64,000 bases of DNA from Apostichopus japonicus (GCF_037975245.1 NC_092573.1:12501-76500), one strand, 5' to 3'; positions 45,461 through 58,399 are shown, counted from the first letter of the stretch. The notes: generated from the sequence alone by a model not told the origin. Numbers and translations: made by a program.

Positions 45461-48017
45461 AGATTCACAACATAAAGTGCATATATATATAAGAAAGTAA
45501 GAAAAAACAAATCAATAAGATAAACAAAAACTGAATTTCATCATATAAAATCATGTACAAATTAACTTACAAAGAAACGCTAAAAGCGACATCAATAAGT
45601 TACAAGCTTCCAACTTCAAGACGTGATTGATTCGTAATCGTAAAGGAATCAGTGTTTAGTAAAGCTTGAATATAAATTGTCCTAGAAGTAAACAGGAAAC
45701 AAGCTCGACCGGTTGATTTATATTTGCTTTTAAATTATAACTATGTGACGAATAAAGGTTTATGATAAAGTGGTTATTACAATATATCAACTACGCAAAT
45801 TAAGCTATTACAAAAGGAAATCGGACAATACAAAGAACAAAGGGAAAAACAATAAGAAACGCGTCAGCACATGGTTCGTGTGTTGTAAGTGATAGTAAGC
45901 GGTTGTAAAAAAAATACTTTGACAACATAGAAGTAAAAAAGTCCAAAAATATATTATCAAATATGAAATATTGTAACAGTGAGAGAGAGAGTAGTTAAAG
46001 ACAAACTAATTTCATTGATTTAGATAGGGATGTTGATCATAGGGGCAAAGGGATCATCCACTCCCGGCTCTGCTAAGGTTGGGGGAGAGACTAAAATTCT
46101 TTCCCCCAACAAAAATTGCTCGTCGTTTAATTTGAGATGATACGCCAAAATTTCGATCCTTTATATTTCCACTTTTTATGAAATAAAATAAAATGTGTAA
46201 TTCATGGAAATCTTCGAAGTAAGCGGAAGAAATTTTGATATGAAATATCGGTACAGAAAGTCGAAATTTCGGAAAGTAGATGTCGGGATTTTGAGACTAT
46301 AGTCGAAATGTGAAAGAAAAAGTAGAAATTCGAAATTCACTTGTTTTAATTTCCAATGTTCTTATTTGAGGTACCGTTGCATCTACAAATCTAAGATGAT
46401 CATGGATAAAACTACAAACCTCACCGATTCCCCATCTTCGATCTCCATCTGTTGATAGCTTCACACGCCACTGGTGACCGTTACTGAAATGTGAATTTTA
46501 ACAGGCCATGACTTTGAATACATTGACAGCTTTTGGCTCGCATTTGAAACATATTCGACAATTTCAGTGGGTATAACCTCTGCTAAACTTGCACCACATG
46601 TTTCATGCGCACCCCAAAAAGAACAAAATGGCGGGAAATCGTTTACAGTCGAAAGATAATGCGTAACAAATAGCTTTATAATTTCTCCGGTTTTGTGTGA
46701 GTTTGTCATTCTTTGTATCTTACATGAAGGGCTCTTTAACAAGTACAGTTTAGATAAAAGAAAAGATGAAGGGCCCCACCTCTTACTTTAAATCCTTTGT
46801 TACGCCACTGTGGATGAGGGGGCTGATACAACGTTTACTTGAACGTTTCACTCGGTGAAGTCAAACGCGAAGTAGAGCACCAAAGGCGGTGGCCACGAAG
46901 CTATCATAAACCGGTGAGGAGGGAACGTGGACAATTTGGGTCATTCTCGCAAAACGAAGTTTACATTGTTGATGTAACGGCACACCAGATGCGACATACA
47001 AAGTTTCAATATTTTATCACAAAGTATCGACCTTTTGCTAATTTTCGACTTATTTCGACCATTTCTGGAGTTCCTTTCAAACCATAAACTATTTCGAAAT
47101 TATTTGTTTCAAAGTTTCGACTTATTTATGTCAAACGTTAGTCTATATTCTCCAACTGTTCACATCTTGTCTGGACATTGTAAATATGACATCTCGATAT
47201 TTCTATTCCTTCCTTCAAACTACTATTGTTTATATTTCGGCTTTTCTCTAAATCTTCCAAGTCTCTTTCCCGTCGCCAACATCAAAAACATCTCAAAATA
47301 TCCATTTTATACCACAAATAGCCTGTACGAAATTAGGGATCATCATATTAAAATACATTATTACAAAATCATTGCCAATTAAAAAAAAATGAACCACAGT
47401 GAGAAAAGTATTTTGAGAAAATTATATATAAGAAAAGTATATCTTCTTTGACAAGTCGGTTAAATTAGGCTCATTGAGCTTTCATTTTTTTCCTTCTTCG
47501 CCTTCATATAGTCTTTGTTTACTCTATTCTTTTTTCTTGTTCTTATTTGGGTGGGGGTGATTATGGGGTGGAGTGGGGTGGGCATCTCTATCAAAGTTTG
47601 TCTTCAAAGTTTATCGTGAACAAATTTTGATAACTAGGAACTCGATAGGTAGTCTCACGTGATAAAACGTTGAAATCTGTTTATTTCATTTGTTGGGTTT
47701 TCGCTACAGGAATGATACATAAACCATCATCTGTTAGTTTCAAGTTACAAAGTATTATAACAATTCCAAGTATTTTGTATCATGACCCCAAGTTTTTTGT
47801 TCGTACCAGCAAGATGGTCTCCTGTATAGTAAGCGGCAGTAAACAAGAGTATTGTTTTAGGTTGTTTATAATTGTGCTATGTTATTCTAGTTGGATGAGG
47901 GCAAGTTGATACTCCGCCGATCACTGCTGCCTCTGTTAACCTTATTAACTCTAAGCTTTGATTAAATGCCAAAAATCTTCCTCCACGTATTCAAATTTAT
48001 TCACAAATCTTACGAAG
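45461..48017. other. No gene; degenerate TTTCGA-rich repeats and 5' flank of copy 3
   Basis: Stretches at 46,130-46,340 and 47,000-47,120 are rich in 'cgaaatttcg'-type words and may be an old repeat. GTTACGCCACTG at 46,800 is a hAT-like right end without a visible partner. 47,735-47,850 matches the promoter region of copy 2, but the TATA box is replaced by TGTATAGTAAG. Short open frames are unsupported. Confidence 0.35.
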
Positions 48018-50393
48018 ATGAGATCTCTGTTTGTGACCTTGCTAGTTTGTTGGCTAATAGCTAGTGTCTTACAGGCCACAGAAGGTCGAGCTAAGGCCGA
48101 ATTTCACTTGTACCTTTTTCAAGTCTTTTTCAAACCTCTTATCCTAAGGTATTTTATAACATCAGCGGTTATAACAGTAGTTAGCTTTCTTATTACATTT
48201 GTGTTTGAAAGGTCTTTTTTGGTGACAAACAATGTGAAATTCATATTGAAGGGGAAATATTCCACACAGTTGGTTGAAAACTCCATCTCAATATAGTGTC
48301 CCTGAATCGCGAGATACGGTTTATTGAGTGTAATCTATTGTGACTGGCAAAACCTTTAACTATTCCAGGAAGTTGAATCACAGTAGGGGGTCTGTGATGT
48401 CCTCTGGGCAAATGTTTTTGAAAAGCTTTACGCTATTATTATCCTCCGTACATAGAATTTCGTTAAAATGTTTTTTTTTTTTTTTTATTTTGTGGTAGAT
48501 ATATTCTTTTCCTCTGTAGATCAATGATTGACAACATATCAATGAAAAACAAACACAGTTCCAGCTGATTGGCCCTTATGGCTTCAGTCATGTTGTCAGG
48601 TGCATTAACAAAATATCAGCCAAAACATTTTTAAAAGGTCATATCTTAATACGACATGTTAGTAGAATTGGATTTTCGCCTAAAGACACTAAATTTAAGC
48701 AATTTTGCTTAGCAATCAACTTTAACCACCAGAATATCCTCTGAAAATTGTTATTACATTAGTGGTAAGGTTTTGCTATAGCCTCATCGTTATTACATTA
48801 GTAGTAACTTTTTGCTGTATTAATTATTACATTAATTGTAAAATTTTCATAGATTAGTAATTACATTAGTAGTCATGTTTGGCTATATTATTTATTACAT
48901 TAGTAGGCTATATTAGATATTACATTAGTGGTAAGGTATTGCTATATAAGTTATTACATTAATGGTTAGGGTTTCACTTTATTAGTTATTGCATTCGTGG
49001 TAAGGTTTTGCTATATTGAAATATAGACTAATTGGATGCTTTTTAGTACATCGATTGTTGTGTTTTTATTACATTATCGGTTAGTATTATATTAGTTGTT
49101 GATTTTTGGAACCCCCGTCCTCCGCCCTGCACGCCACTGCATTATCCATACACAAGGAGCGAAATTAATTGTTTTGGTACACACAGAGTACTTCGAACCA
49201 TGGGGAAAGTGCATGAGCTAGGGGTGAGTATGGGGATAAGGAATGGACTTCATGTCGTCTCTTGGAAAGATCATTAAACAGAATATCGCTTGTCCACAAC
49301 GCTTGTTATTGTAACGTATGTAAGTTGTGGTACGGGAAAGTAATATCATCAAAATTACATCATGAAAACAAGTGAATTTTTATATTTTCCTATGCATGCA
49401 TAGGGTAGAACATCATACATTCAATCATCAACATAACATCTTGGTATGAACACTTTTGATAATTGTTACATTACAATATATTGCGATAAAACCGAATAAC
49501 ATGCACTGTGACCATTTCACCTTTATCAAGATTAGGGGAAGACCTGCCCTCCTTCAGTGTCCCCGGTAGAGAAAATAATATCTTCTACCCTTCCCTACAA
49601 CCCCCCCCCCCCCCTTCAATGCCCTTCAGCCCCTCAATCCCTACACCCCCAAACATCAATACCCTCTCCCTTCAGTGCCCTTCCTCTTTCCCCTCCATGT
49701 ATAATTTCTCTCATTTAAAGTTAGGCTTATATTTGTATGGCTCATGTTCGTATTAATTTGTTTTATTAATTATTGGTCCGTAGTAAGTCTTTTCAATTCC
49801 ATCTTATATGACACTCGTAAACCATAATAAATTGCATACATTTGACGATATATATTACGGTTTTTCTCTTTAAGGGAATTGAAACAATGCTGCAGGCTAA
49901 AAGGGAAGGTAGAGTTGGAGGCAGAGGTGGTGGCGGCAATGGCGGCGATGGCGGCGGAGGAGGACAAGGCATCGGTAGCAAAGAAGGAGGAGAAGGTGGC
50001 GGTGGCGGTTGCGATGGAGGAGGAATTGGCGGTAACAAAGGAGGTGATGGAGGAGGACGAGGAGGAGGAGGAGGTGGTGGAGGAGGAGGAGGAGGAGGTG
50101 GAGGAGGAGGTGGAGGAGGAGGTGGAGGAGGAGGTAGAGGAGGGGGTGGAGGAAGAGGAGGTGGTCGTGACGGAGTTGGTGGCTGTAGCAAAAAAGGAAG
50201 TGAAGGTGGAGGAAGAGGTGGAGGAGGCGATGGCGGTGGTGGCGGCGGAGGGGGACAAGTTGGCGGTACCAAAGGAGGAGGTGGAGGAGGAGGTAGAGGA
50301 GGTGGAGGAGGAGGTGGAGGAGGTATAGGCGGTAGCAAAGGAGGAGGTAGAGGTAAAGGGGGAGGTAAAGACGGTGGTAGAGGGGGGTGGTAG
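48018..50393 (+). CDS. Secreted glycine-rich peptide gene, copy 3, probably decaying
   Basis: Exon 1 is 48,018-48,095: MRSLFVTLLVCWLIAS then VLQATEGRAK, clearly homologous to copies 1 and 2. The position matching their donor reads AAG|GCCGAA, so the GT is lost and the +3 to +6 bases do not fit a GC donor. Exon 2 is 49,896-50,393 if the acceptor CTGCAG is used (AAG at 49,874 is an alternative). It encodes AKREGRVGGRGGGG, a long glycine-rich stretch interrupted by D, N, K, R, C and S, and ends GGRGGW. If spliced in phase 0 the product would be about 191 residues. The bases aligned with copy 1's stop codon (TAG) here read CAG at 50,601, and the purine-rich repeat runs on to about 50,560. Without splicing, exon 1 reads through to a stop at 48,296. 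Confidence 0.5.
48755..49085. repeat. Degenerate ~30-bp tandem repeat in the copy 3 intron
   Basis: The phrase 'ttattacattagtggtaagg' recurs about eight times with variable spacing ('ttttgctatat' between units). Confidence 0.65.
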
Positions 50394-51899
50394 AGGAGGA
50401 GGGAGAGGGGGGTGGTAGAGGAGGTAGCACGGCCGATTTTATTGGTTTGGGAAGGTAGAACGGAGAAGGTGGAGGAGGAATAGGAATAGGAGGAGGAGAG
50501 GTATAGAGGGGTAGGAGGGGTAGGAGGCGGTGACGGTGGCGGTGAACGACGAGTTGGCGGTAGCGGTTGGTGATTAAGAGGAATTGTTGGCGGTCGTCGG
50601 CAGAAGAGAATGAAATATGTTAAATTCTTACTCACAAGAAAATGTCTATTCGTGTCTTTCCTTGTATGGTTGCAACCCAGAACGTTCTCTCTGCATTCAA
50701 GAACCCAATTTCCTCACCTATAATGCTGCCACAAGATGGAAGTCCTGCTGCAACAAACCTCCATCTCCAGCTTTGAAGCTGACGAAGAGGATGACGAAGA
50801 TGATGATTGAGAATAATACCACTACTCTGTACTGTAACCAATGAATCAATTTGGACTATAAATAGCAGTGATATTCGCATCCACTGTTTATACTTATCTC
50901 CTGATGAATTGGATTAAATACTCCTCACTATTCAGTTTCCTGATAAAAATCGACGATGTTGTGGTTTTGTTATCAATTATCGATACCGTCAAATGCACTT
51001 GAACTAACTCGTTTGTTTCTCATTGACTATGGGGGTCTCTAATACATATGAGTTTGCACGCTCACTTTAATGAATATTGAGGCAGTCGTCAATGATTAAA
51101 GAGACGCCATTCTTGATTGTATCGTTCATATATTCTTCGGTTTGGAGGGCGTTCTTTCACAATTACATGCATGAATCACAATAGATGACGAAGGTAACTA
51201 TAAACCCATAACAATGCCCGACATAATAAGAACGTTACGCACAGACATCTGCATGGCTACATGTTCAGTATAAGATTTCACTTCTACTGAATGCTTTTGC
51301 GTACACTTTTGACACGCGTAGAACAAGCTATCTTGCTTTATTGCATCGTATATTTAGTCCTTTCATCATATGTAACATCGTTTGAATTCTGGAACGCACT
51401 TGTAAAGCAATCCCCCAAGCTCCACCCCTCCAGCTCAGCAACACATTCAAATTAAGGATGTTCCTATCTAGCAATAATGTAGCAACCAATTCTCTATCGT
51501 AGCGAATGCCACAGAGGACAAAATTCCAGAAAAAATAGTGACATAAATTCGAGTTTATGAACATATTAATCCGATATAGCGAGAGGAGCCTCTCATTCCA
51601 CTGTGCGTCGCCCCCCCCCCCACCCCAACCAAAACATTTATGGACGGTTGACATTTAGTTATAAAACAATGTCGTGAAACACTCAGGGCTTAAAATGGAT
51701 GCTTGCGTTTCAAGTTTTAATCTCCCCATCCACCCCATCCCCACCATCAATTTTGTATAAAGTCTCTGAAGTGGCCCATTACAAAGACAAAAATGGAAAA
51801 TTAGGTAGTGTCCTCTTCTTGAAAAATTATAAGTGAAGGGTAATTGAAAAGTGTAATTTTGTTGAAAACCTTCGTTTTGTTTCTGTTTACTCTTTATGA
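50394..51899. other. Purine repeat tail and 3' flank of copy 3
   Basis: 50,394-50,560 continues the (GGA)n-like repeat out of frame. 50,600-51,250 is homologous to the 3' flanks of the other two copies ('cttatctcctgatgaattgg', 'ttatcgataccgtcaaat', 'gacataataagaacgtta'). Nothing else is recognised up to the minisatellite. Confidence 0.4.
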
Positions 51900-54485
51900 C
51901 CTCCCCTCCCTGCCTCAGCTCCTTTACCCCTGGGTTGATGGTGATGGTTAATATCCCCTTCACCAGCCTCCCCTCCCCGCCTCAGCTCCTTTACCCCTGG
52001 GTTGATGATGATGGTTAATATCCCCATCACCAGCCTCCCCTGCCCGCCTCAGCTCCTTTACCCCTGGGTTGATGATGATGGTTAATATCCCTTTCACCAG
52101 CCTCCCCTCCCTGCCTCATCTCCTTCACCCCTGGGTTGATGATGATGGTTAGTATCCCTTCACCAGCCTCCCCTCCCGCCTTAGCTCCTTTACCCCTGGA
52201 TTGATGATGATGGTTAATATCCCCTTCACCAGCCTCCCCTCCCTGCCTCATCTCCTATACCCCTGGATTGATGATGATGGTTAATATCCCCTTCACCAGC
52301 CTCCCCTACCTGCCTAAGTTCCTTTACCCCTGGGTTGATGATGATGGTTAATATCCCCTTCACCAGCCTCCCCTACCCGCCTCATCTCCTATACCCCTGG
52401 ATTGATGATGATGGTTAATATCCCCTTCACCAGCCTCCCCTCCCTGCCTAAGCTCCTTTACCCCTGGATTGATGATGATGGTTAATATCCCCATCACCAG
52501 CCTCCCCTCCCTGCCTCATCTCCTTTACCCTTGGATTGATGATGATGGTTAATATCCCCATCACCAGCCTCCCCTCCCTGCCTCATCTCCTATACCCCTG
52601 GATTGATGATGATGGTTAATATCCCCTTCACCAGCCTCCCCTACCTGCCTAAGCTCCTTTACCCCTGGATTGATGATGATGGTTAATATTCCCTTCAACA
52701 GCCTCCCCTCCCTGCCTAAGCTCCTTTACCCCTGGGTTGATGTTGATGGTTAATATCCCCTTCGCCAGCCTCCCCTCCCCGCCTCAGCTCCTTTACCCCT
52801 GGGTTGATGATGATGGTTAATATCCCCATCACCAGCCTTCGATCCCCGCCTCAGCTCCTATACCCCTGGATTGATGATGATGGTTAATATCCCCTTCACC
52901 AGCCTCCCCCTACCCGACTCAGGTCCTTTACCCCTGGGTTGATGATGATGGTTAATATCCCTTTCACCAGCCTCCCCTCCCTGCCTCATCTCCTTTACCC
53001 CTGGGTTGATGATGATGGTTAATATCCCCATCACCAGCCTTCGATCCCCGCCTCAGCTCCTATACCCCTGGATTGATGATGATGGTTAATATCCCCTTCA
53101 CCAGCCTCCCCCTACCCGACTCAGGTCCTTTACCCCTGGGTTGATGATGATGGTTAATATCCCCATCACCAGCCTTCGATCCCCGCCTCAGCTCCTATAC
53201 CCCTGGGTTGATGATGATGGTTAATATCCCCTTCACCAGCCTCCCCTCCCTGCCTAAGCTCCTTTACCCCTGGGTTGATGATGTTTAGTATCCCCTTCAC
53301 CAGCCTCCCCTCCCTGCCTCATCTACTTTACCCTTGGATTGATGATGATGGTTAATATCCCCATCACCAGCCTCCCCTCCCTGCCTCATCTCCTATACCC
53401 CTGGATTGATGATGATGGTTAATATCCCCTTCACCAGCCTCCCCTCCCTGCCTAAGCTCCTTTACCCCTGGGTTGATGATGTTTAGTATCCCCTTCACCA
53501 GCCTCCCCTCCCTGCCTCATCTCCTTTACCCTTGGATTGATGATGATGGTTAATATCCCCATCACCAGCCTCCCCTCCCTGCCTCATCTCCTATACCCCT
53601 GGATTGATGATGATGGTTAATATCCCCTTCACCAGCCTCCCCTACCTGCCTAAGCTCCTTTACCCCTGGATTGATGATGATGGTTAATATCCCCTTCACC
53701 AGCCTTCCCTCCCTGCCTCATCTCCTATACCCCTGGGTTGATGATGATGGTTAATATCCCCTTCACCAGCCTCCTCTACCTGCCTAAGCTCCTTTACCCC
53801 TGGATTGATGATGATGGTTAATATCCCCTTCACCAGCCTCCCCTCCCTACCTCATCTATTTTACCCCTTGGTTGATGATAATGGTTAATATCCCCTTCAC
53901 CAGCTTCCCCTCCCCGCCTCATCTCCTACATCTCTGGGTTGATGATGATGGTTAATATCCCCTTCACCAGCTTCCCCTCCCCGCCTCATCTCCTACACCT
54001 CTGGGTTGATAATGATGGTTAATATCCCCTTCACCAGCCTCCCCTCCCCGCCTCATCTCCTACACCTCTGGGTTGATGATGATGGTTAATATCCCCTTCA
54101 CCAGCCTCCCCTCCCTGCCTAAGCTCCTTTACCCCTGGGTTGATGATGATGGTTAATATCCCCTTCACCAGCCTCCCCTCCCTGCCTAAGCTCCTTTACC
54201 CCTGGGTTGATGATGATGGTTAATATCCCCTTCACCAGCCTCCCCTCCCTGCCTAAGCTCCTTTACCCCTGGGTTGATGATGATGGTTAATATCCCCTTC
54301 ACCAGCCTCCCCTCCCTGCCTAAGCTCCTTTACCCCTGGGTTGATGATGATGGTTAATATCCCCTTCACCAGCCTCCCCTCCCTACCTCATCTCTTTTAC
54401 CCCTGGGTTGATGATGATGGTTAATATCCCCTTCACCAGCCTCCCCTCCCAGCCTCAGCTCCTTTACCCCTGGGTTGATGATGGT
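51900..54485. repeat. 67-bp minisatellite, about 38 units
   Basis: The unit can be read as 'gggttgatgatgatggttaa', 'tatccccttcaccagcctcc', 'cctccctgcctaagctcctt', 'tacccct' (67 bp). Units differ at fixed variable positions (CTTCACC/CATCACC, CTAAG/CTCAT/CTCAG, CCTTTA/CCTATA). Some variants recur in runs, for example 'ccttcgatccccgcc' at about 52,836, 53,037 and 53,171. Homogeneous units at 54,100-54,360 suggest recent local expansion. Not coding: 67 is not a multiple of three. Confidence 0.95.
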
Positions 54486-57163
54486 TAGGATTGCTTCTTG
54501 GACCTTGATGTTTACCAGACTCTGAGCAATCACAATTTAAGCAAATGATGATATTAAGCAAATGACATGAAAAATAAGACAAACGTTCAAAATCAATTTG
54601 TTGTGTCTCCATTTCTTCATTCTTACTCAATTTTTTCCATCAAAATTTCAACAACAAAAACATTTGAGCTATGAATAGTTACCTTATTAACTGTGTTACG
54701 ACACATCTCGGATTTAGCTTAAAAGTTCAATTATGCACAATTTTCTACGACTTGCTCAGTCTATTCCAAAGAACATAAATTTAGTGGGTGGGGGTCGGGA
54801 GAGAATAAGAATCAAATTAAATTAACATTTTAGTACAGACCGTGGATCAGATCTGAAACAGATCATAAACAGATCAGACACAGAGGTCAAGATCACACAC
54901 ATGATCCGATGCGAGCAGATCATAAATAGATCTGATGCAGATCATTAACAGATCAAAACAGATTTGAAAGAAATGCTGCAGAGCAACAAGATGAACATGT
55001 CTTTGTGTTTTAGAATGAAACACAAAGTCCATTTTTAACCACAAGATATAAAATAATCAAATTAAAAAAACTTCACGACTTCCAATAGAAATTCACGCCA
55101 TTTATCCTGAGTCAATATCAAATGTAAACTACAAAACCTATTTTTCTTACATAAGTCTCAGGCTTCGTTTATCATATAATCCAAAACATTAATGGTTATC
55201 ATGTTGATGCCAGAGAATTATCTACATTCTGATATTTATTTCTTTAATCATCAAAATTAATTGATATTCACATTATTAATGTTGGGCCAGGGAGGCAGTT
55301 GATAGTGCCCTGGGAGAAGGCTACCATATATTGTTCAGGCTTTGATGTGACTAGAAAATCAAAGAAATAAAACCTTGATTAAGTTTACATTTTAGAGATT
55401 AACTAAATCCATAACTGATCCGAGGGCTAGATGTTCACATCCGGATTAGAAATACAAGTTCAGATGTAAGATTAATCTCAATCCAGTTTGAATATTAATT
55501 TGTAAAAAGGGCAAAGAAATGATTTGATTAGAATGGGATTTGAGCCAGCGACCTAAATATTACCAATACTGTGCTCTACCGGCTAAAAGGGTCAATAGTT
55601 CGAATCCCATCACAGCCAAATGTTTCCTTCCTCTCTTCCCAGTTTCATTCTTCATTTATATGACATTAAATTTAATTTAAAAAAATAGCAAATAAATTTA
55701 AGCGAAACTTTTAAGACCATTACAGGAAGTGGCACTGATGACTTTAAAAAAAAAACACCTAACCACTTGCAGTAATGTCCTTAAAAAAAACCTTCCTTTC
55801 ATACCAAAACTTGCAATACTGTGGCACAATTGTGGTTACCAATCCAATATCCTTCTCCCATGCCTATTTTTCTTCTATTCTTTCTTCCTGGTTGCTAAAA
55901 AACATATTTATTTTGTAACTTTCATTCCTTGGAACAGTTTCCCTTGGGGCAGCTTTCACATGAACGAAAACAGCCACCATACAACTACATTGTTTATACT
56001 AAACAAAATGTTAGCTTTTGATCGAAACATGATATTCTTAGGTCTGATTGATATTAAGAAACCAGCCTGCTGGTTTTGCTAATTCTACCAAAATACCTGC
56101 TAATCTCTACCAATTGGACTTTGAATAGTGACTGCTTTATGCCATGTATCAATTGGTATCAAACTACACTCTAAAAAATTGTGTTAAATAACAACAACAA
56201 AAAATTGGTAAAAGAAGGTCAGCAAATGGCTCCATTTAACCAAAGGCACCAATGGCACTGCAGTGCCCTTAACACTAGCCATAATGCCCTTAAAATATCA
56301 TATGTTACCCCCATATCAAGTTGCTGTGGGTGCCCACATAATAGAAGAGGATGGAAACCAAAATAGAAGGTAAATTGCCCAAATCTGAGACCACATTCTT
56401 ACAGCCTTCTGCAATTACTATAAACTGCTATAAACTGATGTGTGAATAAGCAACAAGTAATTTGTGTATAAAAGTGATGGAATGTGACTCTCAGAAGGAA
56501 AAATGTGTACATTTTGTAGATCGGCTTTACTTAAAACAGGCAGTGGTGTGACAAGTTCCTTGGATTGGGAACCACAGGAGGGTAAAATTATGAAAAGGAT
56601 CAATTTTTAGATGAAGCTTTTATCAATCAATCAATCAAGCAACCAAAATCAATTCCTCCTCCCTGAAGAGTAAAATAGTCACTGAAATTGTTTACTAATT
56701 TTTAAAGCAAAAAAAGGACATAAGATTATTCCAAAGAGCACAATATACAAAATTTTAATAACCAACAAATTTTGAGCGCACAAAACTCTCTTATTTCAAA
56801 ACCAATCGATTACGACTCCTGTTCATAACTTTTCCATTGTTAATGAAGAATATATACACCGATTCTCATTGCCATCACAAGTACAAATTTTATCAGGATT
56901 AACTATCAATGAAGCAGGTTATGTTTCATAATCATTTTCATAAACTCTGGGATTTGTTTCCACTCTCTGCCACGAAGGAACAGTCAGTGCTAGGAAACCA
57001 GGTCAGTCCAAATTATTATGTGCAAATAAGGTTTAACTAAAGCAGCACTTATTATGAGAGTGTGGTACATCTAAAAGTATGAATTTATACTTTTTAAATG
57101 AGTTGAAGAATTTGAAGAAGTAAAGCACCAGGTCCAAAAGAAAAGCTGAAGCGGCTGCAAAAT
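54486..57163. other. No confident gene
   Basis: 54,837-54,970 has several 'acagatcataaacagatc'-like repeats. Open frames such as 55,729-56,082 (117 codons, K/F/N-rich) lack domains and splice signals. A tRNA-like sequence lies at 55.53-55.59 kb and is listed separately. Confidence 0.35.
55534..55590 (-). ncRNA. tRNA-derived fragment (SINE head or tRNA pseudogene)
   Basis: The minus strand reads TTAGCCGGTAGAGCA (A-box-like, with the conserved GGTAGAGCA), then a possible anticodon arm with loop TTGGTAA, then AGGTCGCTGGCTCAAATCCC (B-box-like). The D-arm is shortened and no proper acceptor stem is seen, so it is not a functional tRNA. A canonical B-box word, GTTCGAATC, lies nearby on the plus strand (55,598-55,606). 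Confidence 0.5.
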
Positions 57164-57577
57164 CCCCTGCAGCAAGGCTGAACCAATGACAAACAATAGA
57201 GATTACCCTGGCAGGGCAGTAGTGCCTATCGTGTGATACTCTTATATAGTAGCTATAGTACCTATAACGACAGCACACACGGTTACATCCTGAAGATGCT
57301 GCAGCCCCTGCAGCAAGGCTGAACCAATGACAAACAATAGAGATTACCCTGGCAGGGCAGTAGTGCCTATCGTGTGATACTCTTATATAGTAGCTATAGT
57401 ACCTATAACGACAGCACACACGGTTACATCCTGAAGATGCTGCAGCCCCTGCAGCAAGGCTGAACCAATGACAAACAATAGAGATTACCCTGGCAGGGCA
57501 GTAGTGCCTATCGTGTGATACTCTTATATAGTACCTATAACGACAGCACAAACAGTTACATCTTCAAGATGCTGCAT
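57164..57577. repeat. Three tandem units of 141 bp
   Basis: Units begin CCCCTGCAGCAAGGCTGAAC at 57,164, 57,305 and 57,446 (the last is 9 bp shorter), with a partial fourth start at 57,578. The units are almost identical. Since 141 is 47 codons, the minus strand stays open for 172 codons (57,033-57,551), but there is no other support for coding. Confidence 0.9.
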
Positions 57578-58399
57578 CCCCTGCAGCATTCTAATTTTCA
57601 TGCAGTGCCTAATAATCTTTTGTTACATCTAATTTAGCTAATATAGTGTGATTGCTGCTAGCCTGCAGAGGTTAATAGACTGCTGAGAATTACCTTCACA
57701 TGTTACCAATGCAATTTCATAGCAAGTATGTAAATATTCATATTTGCAAAGGTCATGAATTAAAATGTGATTGCCAATTTAAGATCTTGGCCAGTATGTT
57801 TGTCTTTTCTTCCTCTTTATCTCTCATGTTAACATCAAACAGGATGGAGTAATTAATCATTCTTTTGCTTTATTTTCCCTGATGATATAAACGCTTTTAG
57901 CAGAAGAAAACATGACTTAATGAGAAAAATGCAAAAACTATATAAAAAAAAATCCTTTAAAAAAAAAATGGATTCTTTTAAACTTAAACATTTTACCTAG
58001 TAAATGATTTATTAACTGTATACAACAAACAAAAGATATAGTAACTGATAGTGTTCTAGCTGTTTTTTTAAGGTTTTTCACAAGACTTTTCACAACATTG
58101 GATAATATATATAGACAATAAACATTTTGCACATTAGCAAATGACAACAAGCAAGCCACAAAGCATAAGGTACAAAAATAAATCACAAATAACTACAACC
58201 CCCCCCCTTGGAAAAAAGGGGGTTGGAGGGAATGGAATTTCCCACAATACCTCTTTTTAATGATTATCAGAGATTTATCATATTTAACCACACAGGAAGC
58301 TCATTAAATTCCAACTTTACTTTGTCAATTAACCCATAACTTTTTTTCCTTTTTTTCTCAGCATAAAGTGTCTTGGTACCTTTCCCTCCAGTCAATGGT
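57578..58399 (-). other. Probable 3' UTR and downstream region of endophilin-A
   Basis: AT-rich sequence downstream of the endophilin stop codon on the minus strand. Possible polyadenylation hexamers (AATAAA on the minus strand) occur near 57,870 and 58,005. No other gene is seen. Confidence 0.35.

Noticed and set aside
46800-46811. GTTACGCCACTG, a hAT-like right end (also GCACGCCACTG near 49,130)
   Set aside because: No matching left end or 8-bp duplication found upstream, so no element is called.
49770-50635. Long Ser/Thr, Pro and Leu/His open frames on the minus strand and Glu/Val frame on the plus strand
   Set aside because: Shadows of the (GGA/GGT)n exon of Gly-rich copy 3. Only the glycine frame has homologous signal-peptide and head sequence.
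51900-54485. Regular repeats reminiscent of a CRISPR array
   Set aside because: Units are contiguous with no unique spacers, in eukaryotic DNA: a minisatellite.
55729-56082. 117-codon plus-strand frame
   Set aside because: AT-rich composition (K, F, N, I), homopolymer runs inside, no domain or splice signals.
57033-57551. 172-codon minus-strand frame with three repeats of CCRYRYYS...
   Set aside because: Produced by a 141-bp tandem repeat whose length is divisible by three. No domain, start context or splice evidence. Kept only as a finding to test.
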